In this document: positions 1 through 8,209 of the stretch, piece by piece | How the letters are laid out: every line of letters begins with the position of its first letter | Numbering within the stretch: the first letter of the stretch is position 1 | NCBI GenBank assembly: GCA_007130555.1 | Contig: SLSH01000020.1 | Coordinates: 1-10,791 of the forward strand | Direction: 5' to 3' | Origin: Bacteroidales bacterium | Lineage (GTDB): Bacteria > Bacteroidota > Bacteroidia > Bacteroidales > ML635J-15 | Length of the DNA: 10,791 nucleotides | Made by a program: the position numbers and the translations under genes | The notes under the pieces: model-generated | Seen by the model: only the letters and a program-made list of their open reading frames with translations | Told to the model about the DNA's origin: nothing | The model's database searches: none

Positions 1-3000
1 CAACATTAGACGGAAGTGTTACGATAGCGACAGGAGGAATCTGGTCGGGAGGTATGGGAACATTTTTACCCGACAATCAAACTTTGGATGCTACATATAC
101 ACCTACCGGAGATGAACTTACAAATGGTTCGGTAACTCTTACCCTTACATCAACAGGTAACGGAAATTGTAATCCTGAAACAGATGAAATGACAATTTAT
201 TTTACTCCAAGTCCTACTGTTGATGCAGGAATAGACCAAGTTGTTTGTGAAAATAATGCGGATATTACTTTATCAGGGTCTGTAACAATAGCCACAGGAG
301 GAATATGGAACGGAGGAGAAGGTAGTTTTAATCCCGATAATGTCAGTTTAAATACTGTTTATACCCCTACTCCCGACGAAATATCTTCAGGAGAAATTAC
401 ATTAACTTTAACAACTACCGGACATGGAAATTGTAACCCTGAATCTGATGATATTACCATTACTTTTTCTCCTGCTCCTACTGTAAATGCCGGCGAAGAT
501 CAGGTATTATGTGCTAATAATGCCAATGCTGCATTAAGCGGTAGTTATACTATCGCAGGAGGAATAATTTGGTCAACAACCGGTTCAGGAGTATTTGTTC
601 CCGATAATACAAGTCTGAACGTAGAGTATCAGCCATCGGTAAATGATACTGAAAACGGTTCGGTCAGTATAATATTAACTACAACAGATAACGGAGACTG
701 CCTTCCTGTCGAGGATATTGTAGATATTATATTTACTCCTGCTCCTTTAGTTAATGCAGGTGTTGATCAAAATGTATGTATAACAGCAGGTAGTACGGAT
801 TTACTGGCAACTATTTCAGGAGGTGCAAGCCAGGGAATATGGACTACAACAGGAGACGGGACATTCTCTCCTTCCGACGACATTCTTAATCCCGAGTATA
901 TTTTTGGAACGGATGAGATAGATGCAGGTTTTGTTGATTTGATATTAACTTCAACAGATAATGGAGATTGTTTTGCAGTTTCGGATACTATGAGAATTAA
1001 TTTTGGGACAACAGTTTTTGTTTATGCAGGAGAAGATAAAAGTATTTGTTCTGCAAATCCGGAGATTAATCTGAGTGGATTTATAACAGGAGGTTCATCA
1101 ACAGGAATATGGTCTTCAAACGGAACAGGTACATTTTTCCCTGATGAGACTTCGTTGGATCTTATTTATTATTATAGTACCGAAGATTCATTGAACGGAG
1201 AAGTAGAGTTTTATCTGGAATCTACAAATAATGGTCCTTGTGATACAGGGTATGATACCATTAAAGTTAATATTGACTATCCTTCAGTCGTGAATGTCGG
1301 AACAGATTTGGATATTTGTTCAACGCAGGAAGCAGTTCAGTTATCAGTTTATGTTTCAGGAACAGCTGCATCAGGGATTTGGTCAAGTTCAGGAAATGGC
1401 TCCTTTACTCCCGATGTTAATGACCTAAGTCCTGAATACTATTTTGGAGCAAATGATTATGATTTAGGTTTTGTTGATATTGTATTTTCTACTACAGATC
1501 ATGGGGCATGTAATATAGCAAAAGATACTCTGAGAATAAATATCTGGCAACCTAATATTGTTGATGCAGGCGCAGAACAAATTATTTGTGCTTCAGAACC
1601 CTATGTTGAATTATCAGGAACAATCAGCGGCGGAACAAATACAGGAATTTGGACAAGCCCCGGAGACGGAACATTTTCTCCCGATAATACCGATTTAAAT
1701 GCAACATATTTATATGGTGAAAATGATTATACTGATGGAAGTGTTCAGATTATATTAACTTCTACAAATAATATTGGTTGCGAAGCAAAATCGGATACAA
1801 TGAATATCGAAATTATACGTATCCCTGTTGTTAATGCAGGACAAGATAAAAATGTTTGTTACGGGATAGATTCAATTTTCGTGCAGGGAAGCGTAAGCAA
1901 CGCAACAGGAGGCATCTGGACTACATCAGGTTCGGGATATTTTATTCCTACGGAAACTTCTCTTTCTGCTACATATATAGTTAATCAAAATGACACTATC
2001 GGAGGACAATTAACATTTGTTTTAACAAGTACGGGTAATGATGTTTGTGCTCTTGTTTCAGATACTATATATGCAGACTTTATTGTTCCTCTGGAACCTG
2101 ATTTTACATATTCGGTTGCATGCGAAGGGAAATTGATTAATTTTAATGATAATACAACAATAATCACAGGTTCTATTACTGATTGGGAATGGGATTTTGG
2201 AAACGAAAATATTTTTAATGCGGAAAATATATCGTTTGTTTTTGACGAAAGTGGTAATTATCCCGTTTCTTTAACGGTAACTTCCAGCTTAGGATGTGAT
2301 TATACAATTAGTCGTATGATTTATGTTAATTCTTTACCGACTGTAAATTGTCCCGTATATGACGATGTATGTGTTGATGCTGTCCCATTCTCGCTGATAG
2401 GAGCAAATCCTGTCGGTGGAGATTATTCAGGAAACGGAGTCAGCAACGGAGAGTTTGACCCGGGTACAGCAGGTGCAGGTGTACACGAAATTGCATATAC
2501 TTATACCGATTCAGAGGGTTGTGATAATTATTGTACATTTAATATTACCGTTAATTTATTACCAACAATATATTGTCCCGAAGATTTACACGTTTGTATC
2601 AATACCTTACCGTTTACATTAACAGGGGCATTACCATCAGGAGGGATATACACAGGAACAGGTGTTGACGGAACAGTATTTGACCCGGAAACGGCAGGTA
2701 TTGGTGTGCACGAAATTACATATAATTATACAGATGGCAACGATTGTGAAAATTTCTGTTTATTTAATATTACAGTAAGTGATCTGCCTGTTGTAACTTG
2801 TCCCGCAGATACTTCTGTTTGTGCAAACGCATTGGCATTTGAACTGACAGGAGCAATACCTGAAGGCGGAGAATACATTTTTGACGGTACGGTAATTACG
2901 GATTTTAATCCTGTAACAGCAGGAACAGGAATCCATGAAATTACATATACCCACATAGATGCAAACGGTTGTGAGAACTTCTGTACATTTAATATTACAG

Positions 3001-4271
3001 TTAATTCTTTACCGGAAATAAATTTCTCATATATAAATGAATGTTATAAGGACTCTGTTGTTTTTGAAGATTTATCATCTGATTTAGACGGAGATATTGT
3101 TGAGTGGCTGTGGGAGTTCGGAGATGAAGCAACAAGTACGCTTCAAAATCCATCTCATAAATATGAAGATTACGGAATTTATAACGTAATCCTATATGTA
3201 ACCGCTTCTACAGGATGTTCTGCTTCAGATTCCATTGAAATTATTATAAATAATACTCCGATTGCAGATTTCGGACATATATATGATTGCAGTAACTTTT
3301 CGGTTCTGTTTTCGGATTCTACAATATCAAACGGAAATATAATTAATTTCTGGAACTGGGAATTCGGTGATAATAATAGTTCAACCGAACAAAACCCTTC
3401 TAATATTTATTCTGCAACAGGAACTTATGATGTTACTCTTATAAGCGGTTCAACGACAAATTGTGTTGACACGGTTACTATGCCGGTTTATATTTATGTA
3501 ATGAATGCTGATTTTACATTTAATAATGCATGTGCAAATGATATTGTTTATTTTACGGATATTTCTGATACAGACGGCAGTAGCATTGAATCACGGATAT
3601 GGGATTTCGGAAACGGTAATATCTCCGAAAATATAAATCCTCAACAGATATATGTAAATCCCGGTATATATAATGTTAAATTATCTATAAGGGCAGAAGA
3701 CGGATGTGAGGATTCCATTATACATCAGGTAACCATCTATGAATTACCTTATGCATCATTTAGTATTAGCGGAGGAGAATTTAATAATACAAGTCCCATT
3801 GTATTTCAAAATAATAGCATAGGTGCAAATTCTTATTACTGGGACTTTGGGGATAATACAGGAACTTCGGAAAGTGCAAATCCATCTTACTTGTATGAAA
3901 ATTCCGGTATTTATCAGATTTTTATGATAGCCTATAATGAATATGATTGTAGTGATACTGCATATCAGGATATTATTATAAATGAAGCGGGTAAAGTATA
4001 TCCGCCCGTATTACCGACTGCTTTTACTCCGAATAATGACGGAGTTAATGATATTTTATATGTTAGAGGTGGTCCGTTCAAAGAGATTGATTTTAAAGTT
4101 TTTAACGAATGGGGACATATGATATTCCAAACAAATGATACTATGCAGGGATGGGACGGAATGAGAAATAATGTTCCGCAGCCGATAGGAGTGTATATTT
4201 ATACTGTCAAAGCTATTACTGCTACAAATCAGGAGTACAATATTTCAGGGGAAGTAATGTTGATGAGATAA
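1..4271 (+). CDS. Giant modular T9SS-secreted surface protein (Ig-like and PKD repeats, gliding-motility-type C-terminal domain), 5' truncated by window edge
   Basis: The reading frame is open from base 3, and the residues before the first ATG (base 54) already match the repeat consensus (GSVTIATGGIW), so that ATG is internal and the true start lies left of the window. About 1,422 residues are visible. The order is eight ~88-90 residue Ig-like repeats (3-2099), a PKD domain (2100-2345), three 75-residue Cys-rich repeats (2346-3020), four PKD domains (3021-3992; WxFGD-type cores such as WEFGD and WDFGD) and a 92-residue C-terminal domain (3993-4268). That last domain carries the FTPNNDGVND, VFNEWG and GWDG signatures of the gliding-motility-associated (CHU_C, type B) T9SS sorting domain. 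Such proteins cross the outer membrane through the T9SS and act at the surface or are released; adhesion, motility or matrix roles are typical, but the specific ligand is unknown. No catalytic domain is visible. A PorP/SprF gene follows 23 bases downstream, probably in the same operon. Confidence 0.93.
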   Translation, partial: TLDGSVTIATGGIWSGGMGTFLPDNQTLDATYTPTGDELTNGSVTLTLTSTGNGNCNPETDEMTIYFTPSPTVDAGIDQVVCENNADITLSGSVTIATGGIWNGGEGSFNPDNVSLNTVYTPTPDEISSGEITLTLTTTGHGNCNPESDDITITFSPAPTVNAGEDQVLCANNANAALSGSYTIAGGIIWSTTGSGVFVPDNTSLNVEYQPSVNDTENGSVSIILTTTDNGDCLPVEDIVDIIFTPAPLVNAGVDQNVCITAGSTDLLATISGGASQGIWTTTGDGTFSPSDDILNPEYIFGTDEIDAGFVDLILTSTDNGDCFAVSDTMRINFGTTVFVYAGEDKSICSANPEINLSGFITGGSSTGIWSSNGTGTFFPDETSLDLIYYYSTEDSLNGEVEFYLESTNNGPCDTGYDTIKVNIDYPSVVNVGTDLDICSTQEAVQLSVYVSGTAASGIWSSSGNGSFTPDVNDLSPEYYFGANDYDLGFVDIVFSTTDHGACNIAKDTLRINIWQPNIVDAGAEQIICASEPYVELSGTISGGTNTGIWTSPGDGTFSPDNTDLNATYLYGENDYTDGSVQIILTSTNNIGCEAKSDTMNIEIIRIPVVNAGQDKNVCYGIDSIFVQGSVSNATGGIWTTSGSGYFIPTETSLSATYIVNQNDTIGGQLTFVLTSTGNDVCALVSDTIYADFIVPLEPDFTYSVACEGKLINFNDNTTIITGSITDWEWDFGNENIFNAENISFVFDESGNYPVSLTVTSSLGCDYTISRMIYVNSLPTVNCPVYDDVCVDAVPFSLIGANPVGGDYSGNGVSNGEFDPGTAGAGVHEIAYTYTDSEGCDNYCTFNITVNLLPTIYCPEDLHVCINTLPFTLTGALPSGGIYTGTGVDGTVFDPETAGIGVHEITYNYTDGNDCENFCLFNITVSDLPVVTCPADTSVCANALAFELTGAIPEGGEYIFDGTVITDFNPVTAGTGIHEITYTHIDANGCENFCTFNITVNSLPEINFSYINECYKDSVVFEDLSSDLDGDIVEWLWEFGDEATSTLQNPSHKYEDYGIYNVILYVTASTGCSASDSIEIIINNTPIADFGHIYDCSNFSVLFSDSTISNGNIINFWNWEFGDNNSSTEQNPSNIYSATGTYDVTLISGSTTNCVDTVTMPVYIYVMNADFTFNNACANDIVYFTDISDTDGSSIESRIWDFGNGNISENINPQQIYVNPGIYNVKLSIRAEDGCEDSIIHQVTIYELPYASFSISGGEFNNTSPIVFQNNSIGANSYYWDFGDNTGTSESANPSYLYENSGIYQIFMIAYNEYDCSDTAYQDIIINEAGKVYPPVLPTAFTPNNDGVNDILYVRGGPFKEIDFKVFNEWGHMIFQTNDTMQGWDGMRNNVPQPIGVYIYTVKAITATNQEYNISGEVMLMR
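3..2099 (+). repeat. Eight tandem ~90-residue Ig-like repeats (first one partial)
   Basis: In-frame protein repeats with boundaries at about 3-230 (partial), 231-494, 495-761, 762-1031, 1032-1301, 1302-1571, 1572-1841 and 1842-2099. Each starts just after a V-x-A/V-G linker and follows the pattern D-x-x-x-C, L-S-G, G-I-W, G-x-F-x-P, a Y-x-x-x-x-x-D strand, L-x-x-T and a late Cys. Full-length copies have Cys at position 6 and another at position 68-70, which probably form one disulfide per domain. Lengths are 88 and 89 residues for copies 2 and 3, 90 for copies 4 to 7, and about 86 for copy 8. DNA identity between copies is clearly lower than protein similarity, so this is an old array and not a recent expansion. 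The fold is inferred from the beta-rich pattern and repeat size. Confidence 0.9.
2346..3020 (+). repeat. Three tandem 75-residue four-cysteine repeats
   Basis: Three consecutive units of exactly 75 residues (2346-2570, 2571-2795, 2796-3020) lie between PKD domains. Each has Cys at positions 2, 9, 59 and 63, an F-x-L-x-G-A-x-P-x-G-G core, an F-(D/N)-P-x-T-A-G-x-G-(V/I)-H-E-I segment, and ends C-x-F-N-I-T-V followed by L-P. The segment resembles short Ig-like modules common in Bacteroidota surface proteins, but I cannot assign a named family with certainty. Copies 1 and 3 share 24 of 25 bases at their 3' ends (2532-2556 and 2982-3006). Confidence 0.88.
3021..3992 (+). repeat. Four tandem PKD domains before the sorting domain (a fifth lies at 2100-2345)
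   Basis: The units are 3021-3266, 3267-3509, 3510-3755 and 3756-3992, each ~79-82 residues. The W-x-F-G-(D/N) motif typical of PKD domains is present in each (WEFGD, WEFGD, WDFGN, WDFGD) and is followed by a Y-x-x-x-G-x-Y-x-V/I strand. The earlier PKD domain at 2100-2345 has WDFGN. Four of the five PKD units carry Cys at exactly positions 8 and 66. The last unit has lost the first of these but keeps a Cys at 65. PKD domains are beta-sandwich spacers or protein- and sugar-binding modules in secreted proteins; here they probably form the membrane-proximal stalk. Confidence 0.9.
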
Positions 4272-4294
4272 TTATAAACAAAAATAATATAAAG

Positions 4295-5275
4295 ATGAAA
4301 ATATTAAAGATACAATTAGTTTTAATAATGTTGTTTACATTTATGTATGTAAATTCTCAGGATTTGCATTTATCACAATTTGATGCTTCGCCTATTATAA
4401 TAAATCCTTCTTATACAGGTATGTATAATGAGTCTGATTTTAGAATTACCAATCAATACAGAAGCCAGTGGAATGCCATTACAAGAAAATCATTTTTAAG
4501 CTCAATTCTTACTTATGATATGCCGATTCGTGAAAAATGGGGAGCAGGAGCATACATTATAAATGATAATAGTGCAGGACTGTTAAATTCATTTAGTTTT
4601 GTTTTATCGGGTGCTCACGATATTACTGTAGGAAATCAGGAAAAACATAAAATGTCTGTAGGTCTCCAGTTTGGGATTATATACAAAAGTTTTAATTTTG
4701 ATAATTTTTTATATGATAATCAGTATTCCGAAGGAATGTTCGACTCGTTTTTGCCCAGCGGAGAAGTTTTTGAAATTTACAGCAGACTATTACCCGAAGC
4801 CAATATTGGAGTCTCGTATAGAAATATTGACAATTCAATAGATTTTAATCCGTATATAGGATTTTCTGTTATTCATGCTCTTAATCCAAAAGATAATCTG
4901 ACAAATATGGAGGAGTCAAGACTACCTACTAAGTTTGTTCTTAATGGAGGTACAAAGTACTTTATTTCTGATAAAATAATTCTTGACCCGAAATTTTTGG
5001 CGATGATGCAAAGTAATAATTATGAATTTATAATGGGATTGGAGTCAAGTTTTGAATTAAGCGGTATTGATTTGAATTTAATCGGAGGTGCCAGTTACAG
5101 ATATGATGATGCAGTAATAACTACACTGGGAATATTCTATAACAATGTTATTTACAGAGTTAGTTATGACTTTAATGTGTCGGAACTTCGAAGATTTACC
5201 AACTATAAAGGAGGATTGGAATTTTCTATTGTTTTTCTTAAATTAACCAGAACTAATCAGAGAATATACTACTAA
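4295..5275 (+). CDS. PorP/SprF family type IX secretion system outer-membrane protein
   Basis: A 326-residue protein, normal for the PorP/SprF family. Residues 1-21 form a signal peptide (Lys-rich start, hydrophobic core, probable cleavage at VNS before Gln22). The mature N-terminus has the family hallmark: Q-D-L-H-L-S-Q-F, then P-x-x-x-N-P-S-Y-T-G, then an R-x-x-x-Q-Y-R-x-Q-W segment (about residues 22-60). The rest alternates polar and hydrophobic residues as expected for an outer-membrane beta-barrel. Known members include PorP of the Porphyromonas gingivalis T9SS and SprF, which is needed for secretion of the SprB adhesin encoded beside it in Flavobacterium johnsoniae. Its place 23 bases after a type B CTD protein suggests a dedicated partner for that protein's export or surface attachment (inference). 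The gap is too short to show a separate promoter. Confidence 0.93.
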   Translation: MKILKIQLVLIMLFTFMYVNSQDLHLSQFDASPIIINPSYTGMYNESDFRITNQYRSQWNAITRKSFLSSILTYDMPIREKWGAGAYIINDNSAGLLNSFSFVLSGAHDITVGNQEKHKMSVGLQFGIIYKSFNFDNFLYDNQYSEGMFDSFLPSGEVFEIYSRLLPEANIGVSYRNIDNSIDFNPYIGFSVIHALNPKDNLTNMEESRLPTKFVLNGGTKYFISDKIILDPKFLAMMQSNNYEFIMGLESSFELSGIDLNLIGGASYRYDDAVITTLGIFYNNVIYRVSYDFNVSELRRFTNYKGGLEFSIVFLKLTRTNQRIYY

Positions 5276-5358
5276 TCAAATCCTGTCATTATATATTTAC
5301 TTTTTTTTATTCGCAGAATTTAAAAATAGATTCAAATTTTAATTACGTAAAATTTTTT

Positions 5359-5366
5359 TATTTTTG
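5359..5366 (+). promoter_or_regulatory. Probable -7 promoter box for leuS
   Basis: TATTTTTG matches the Bacteroidota -7 consensus TAnnTTTG and lies 23 bases before the leuS ATG, implying a very short leader. A -33 element is weak: only a T-run (5337-5340) sits at about the right distance. The 114-base gap from 5276 to 5389 otherwise holds T-rich sequence and no GC-rich hairpin terminator. Confidence 0.5.
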
Positions 5367-5389
5367 CAGGACGAAAAAAGCGGATAGCA

Positions 5390-8170
5390 ATGGAATATAA
5401 TTTTAAAGAAATTGAAAAAAAGTGGCAGAAGTTTTGGAAAGAAAACGAAACTTATAAGGTTGATATTGATAAATCCAAACCTAAATACTACGTGTTGGAT
5501 ATGTTTCCGTATCCGTCAGGTTCAGGATTGCACGTAGGACATCCATTGGGATATATAGCATCTGATATTTATGCAAGATACAAAACTCACAAAGGTTTTA
5601 ACGTACTTCATCCTATGGGATTTGATGCATTCGGACTACCTGCCGAACAATATGCAATTCAGACAGGGACTCATCCTGCGGTTACTACGGAAAAAAATAT
5701 AAAAAGATATCGTCAGCAATTGGATAATATCGGATTTTCTTATGACTGGTCGCGGGAAGTCCGCACAAACGATCCTGATTATTATAAGTGGACACAATGG
5801 ACTTTTATTCAATTGTTTAAACATTATTATGATAATGATAAAAACAAAGTAGAACCGATAACAAATCTTACCGCACATTTTGAAAAATTTGGTTCATCCG
5901 AAATTAATGCAGCAAAAACCGAACATGATGATTTTTCGGCGGCGGATTGGTCTGTAATGTCGGAACAGCAAAAAAGCGATATACTGATGTGTTATCGTTT
6001 GGCATATTTGTCGGAAACATTCGTAAACTGGTGCCCAAAACTCGGAACAGTACTTGCCAATGACGAAGTTATTGACGGGCTATCTCTCAGAGGGGGCTAT
6101 CCTGTTGAAAGAAAAAAAATGAAACAGTGGTCGTTAAGAATTACTGCTTATGCTCAACGGCTTTTAGACGGACTCGAAAAAATTGACTGGCCTCAACCGA
6201 TTAAAGAAATACAAACAAACTGGATAGGACGAAGCGAAGGAGTTTCAATCTTTTTTAAAACAGAAAAAGGCGATGAAACAATAGAAGTTTTTACAACCCG
6301 TTCCGATACAATTTATGGTGCAAGTTTTATGGTATTGGCACCCGAACATGAGTTGGCGATTAAATTAGCAACAAAAGAAAATAAGGAAAAGGTCAAAAAA
6401 TATATAAGCCTGGCAAAAAATCGTTCCGATGTTGAAAGAATGTCAGAGAAAAAAATTACGGGACAAGAAACCGGCTCTTATGCCATTAATCCTTTTACAA
6501 ATAAAAAAATTCCGATATATATTGCCGATTATGTATTAATAGGTTACGGAACAGGAGCAGTAATGGCTGTGCCTGCTCACGACAGCAGGGATTTTGTTTT
6601 TGCAAGACATTTTAATCTGCCGATTATTCCGGTTATTAAAAAACACGGGGAGGAAATTATCCCTGTTGAGCAATGGGAAAATTCTTTTGATACAAAAGAC
6701 GGAGTTATGATAAATTCCGACTTTATCAACGGCATGGATATAAATCAGGCTATAGAAAAAACCATAGAAAAAATTGAAGAACTTAAAATCGGAAAACGTA
6801 AAATTAATTATCGCCTGAGGGATGCAATTTTTAGTCGTCAACGTTATTGGGGAGAACCATTTCCGATATATTATAAGAACGGTATTCCCAAGGCATTAAG
6901 CATAGAAGAACTTCCTTTGGTATTGCCCGAAATTGATAATTTTAATCCCACTTCAGACGGCAAACCACCTCTGTCAAGAGCAAAAAACTGGGAAACATTT
7001 GATAATTATCCGCTTGAAACTACAACAATGCCTGGATTTGCAGGTTCTTCAGCTTATTATTTGAGATATTTAGACCCGCATAATCAATACGAACTTTGTT
7101 CCGACAGAGCCGCTTACTATTGGGAAAATGTGGACTTATATATCGGAGGAAGAGAGCATGCAACAGGACACCTGATTTATGCAAGATTCTGGAATAAATT
7201 CCTTTACGACCTAGACCTTATACCAAAAGATGAACCTTTTCAGAAACTTATAAATCAGGGAATGATACAGGGAAGGTCAAATTTTGTATATAGAATCAAA
7301 AAATCTGATAAGTTTGTTTCTTATAATCAGAAAGATAAATATGATACTCAAAAAATTCATGTGGATGTGAATATAGTTGAAAATGATATTCTTGATATTG
7401 AAAAATTTAAGAAACAAAGCCCCGAGTATAGTAATGCGAAATTTATACTGGAAGATGACGGAACATATATTTGCGGATGGGAAGTTGAAAAAATGTCAAA
7501 ATCATTACATAATGTTGTTAATCCTGATGACCTGGTTGAAAAATACGGAGCCGACACATTAAGGATGTATGAAATGTTTCTAGGTCCCATAGAACATGCA
7601 AAACCATGGGATACACACGGGATTGAAGGAGTTTTTAGATTTTTGCGTAAATTCCGGAGAATTTTCCATGATGAAAAAGGAAAATTTGTCGTAAGCGACG
7701 AAAAACCAAACGAAAAAGAACTTAAAATTGTGCACTCGGCAATTAAAAAAATTACCGAAGACATTGAGAGATTTTCTTTTAATACAGGCGTAAGTAATTT
7801 AATGATTTGTCTGAATGATATCGGAAATTGTAATAAACGCGAAATTTTAGAAATATTAAGTATTTTAATTTCTCCTTATGCTCCTCATTTTGCCGAAGAA
7901 TTATGGTCATTGCTGGGACATAAAGAAAGCGTTACAAAACAAGGTTGGCCCGAATACAACGAAAAATATCTGAAAGAAAATAAAATAACTTATCCTGTTT
8001 CGTTTAACGGTAAAATGAGATTTAAACTTGAATTACCTGTTGATATTTCTAAAGATGAGGCTGAAAAAATCATTCTGTCGGATGAAAATTCGCAAAAATG
8101 GTTGGAGGGGAAACAACTTGTTAAAGTAATATTTGTGTCGGGAAAAATTATAAATATTGTGATAAAATAA
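5390..8170 (+). CDS. leuS: Leucyl-tRNA synthetase
   Basis: This class I synthetase charges tRNA-Leu with leucine in the cytoplasm. At 926 residues it is longer than the ~860 of the E. coli enzyme. The HIGH motif is HVGH (residues 48-51) inside PYPSGSGLHVGH, and KMSKS is at 701-705. The CP1 editing domain (about 281-480) has the T-rich TTRSDT (302-307) and GTGAVMAVPAHDSRDF (387-402), so hydrolytic proofreading is probably intact. The anticodon-binding helical domain and small C-terminal domain follow to residue 926. About residues 148-205 form an insertion before the VNWCP motif that, from memory, is typical of Bacteroidota LeuRS. Where E. coli has Zn-binding cysteines after that motif (~229-241), this protein has none. 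The chosen ATG gives the expected N-terminal EYNF(K)xIE-K-W start. It looks complete and is probably transcribed from its own promoter. Confidence 0.98.
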   Translation: MEYNFKEIEKKWQKFWKENETYKVDIDKSKPKYYVLDMFPYPSGSGLHVGHPLGYIASDIYARYKTHKGFNVLHPMGFDAFGLPAEQYAIQTGTHPAVTTEKNIKRYRQQLDNIGFSYDWSREVRTNDPDYYKWTQWTFIQLFKHYYDNDKNKVEPITNLTAHFEKFGSSEINAAKTEHDDFSAADWSVMSEQQKSDILMCYRLAYLSETFVNWCPKLGTVLANDEVIDGLSLRGGYPVERKKMKQWSLRITAYAQRLLDGLEKIDWPQPIKEIQTNWIGRSEGVSIFFKTEKGDETIEVFTTRSDTIYGASFMVLAPEHELAIKLATKENKEKVKKYISLAKNRSDVERMSEKKITGQETGSYAINPFTNKKIPIYIADYVLIGYGTGAVMAVPAHDSRDFVFARHFNLPIIPVIKKHGEEIIPVEQWENSFDTKDGVMINSDFINGMDINQAIEKTIEKIEELKIGKRKINYRLRDAIFSRQRYWGEPFPIYYKNGIPKALSIEELPLVLPEIDNFNPTSDGKPPLSRAKNWETFDNYPLETTTMPGFAGSSAYYLRYLDPHNQYELCSDRAAYYWENVDLYIGGREHATGHLIYARFWNKFLYDLDLIPKDEPFQKLINQGMIQGRSNFVYRIKKSDKFVSYNQKDKYDTQKIHVDVNIVENDILDIEKFKKQSPEYSNAKFILEDDGTYICGWEVEKMSKSLHNVVNPDDLVEKYGADTLRMYEMFLGPIEHAKPWDTHGIEGVFRFLRKFRRIFHDEKGKFVVSDEKPNEKELKIVHSAIKKITEDIERFSFNTGVSNLMICLNDIGNCNKREILEILSILISPYAPHFAEELWSLLGHKESVTKQGWPEYNEKYLKENKITYPVSFNGKMRFKLELPVDISKDEAEKIILSDENSQKWLEGKQLVKVIFVSGKIINIVIK

Positions 8171-8188
8171 TTCATTATTATATATTTG
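8157..8188 (+). promoter_or_regulatory. Probable promoter (-33 TTG and -7 TATATTTG) for the M23 peptidase gene
   Basis: TATATTTG at 8181-8188 is a full match to the Bacteroidota -7 consensus TAnnTTTG. A TTG at 8157-8159 lies 21 bases upstream, within the usual -33 spacing, and overlaps the last codons of leuS. The start codon at 8210 is 21 bases downstream. This suggests the peptidase is transcribed independently of leuS despite the 39-base gap. Confidence 0.55.
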
Positions 8189-8209
8189 CAGATTAAATAA
8201 TTTTATAAA

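Noticed and set aside
54..56. ATG at base 54 as the start of the large surface protein
   Set aside because: Codons 3-53 in the same frame encode a clear part of the repeat consensus, so the protein begins outside the window and this Met is internal.
231..2099. CRISPR array or recent DNA tandem repeat
   Set aside because: Repeats are visible at protein level, ~264-270 bases long, in frame and diverged in DNA; there are no short identical repeats with unique spacers.
2416..2956. Several open frames of 60-76 codons on both strands inside the adhesin gene
   Set aside because: They are out-of-frame shadows of the repeat-coding sequence, with composition explained by the repeats and no recognisable protein features.
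5276..5389. Intrinsic terminator after the PorP/SprF gene
   Set aside because: T-runs are present, but no GC-containing stem precedes them.
7357..7764. 135-codon open frame on the minus strand
   Set aside because: It lies wholly inside leuS, antisense to its conserved KMSKS region, and its Ser/Phe-rich composition is what antisense of Lys/Glu-rich coding sequence gives.
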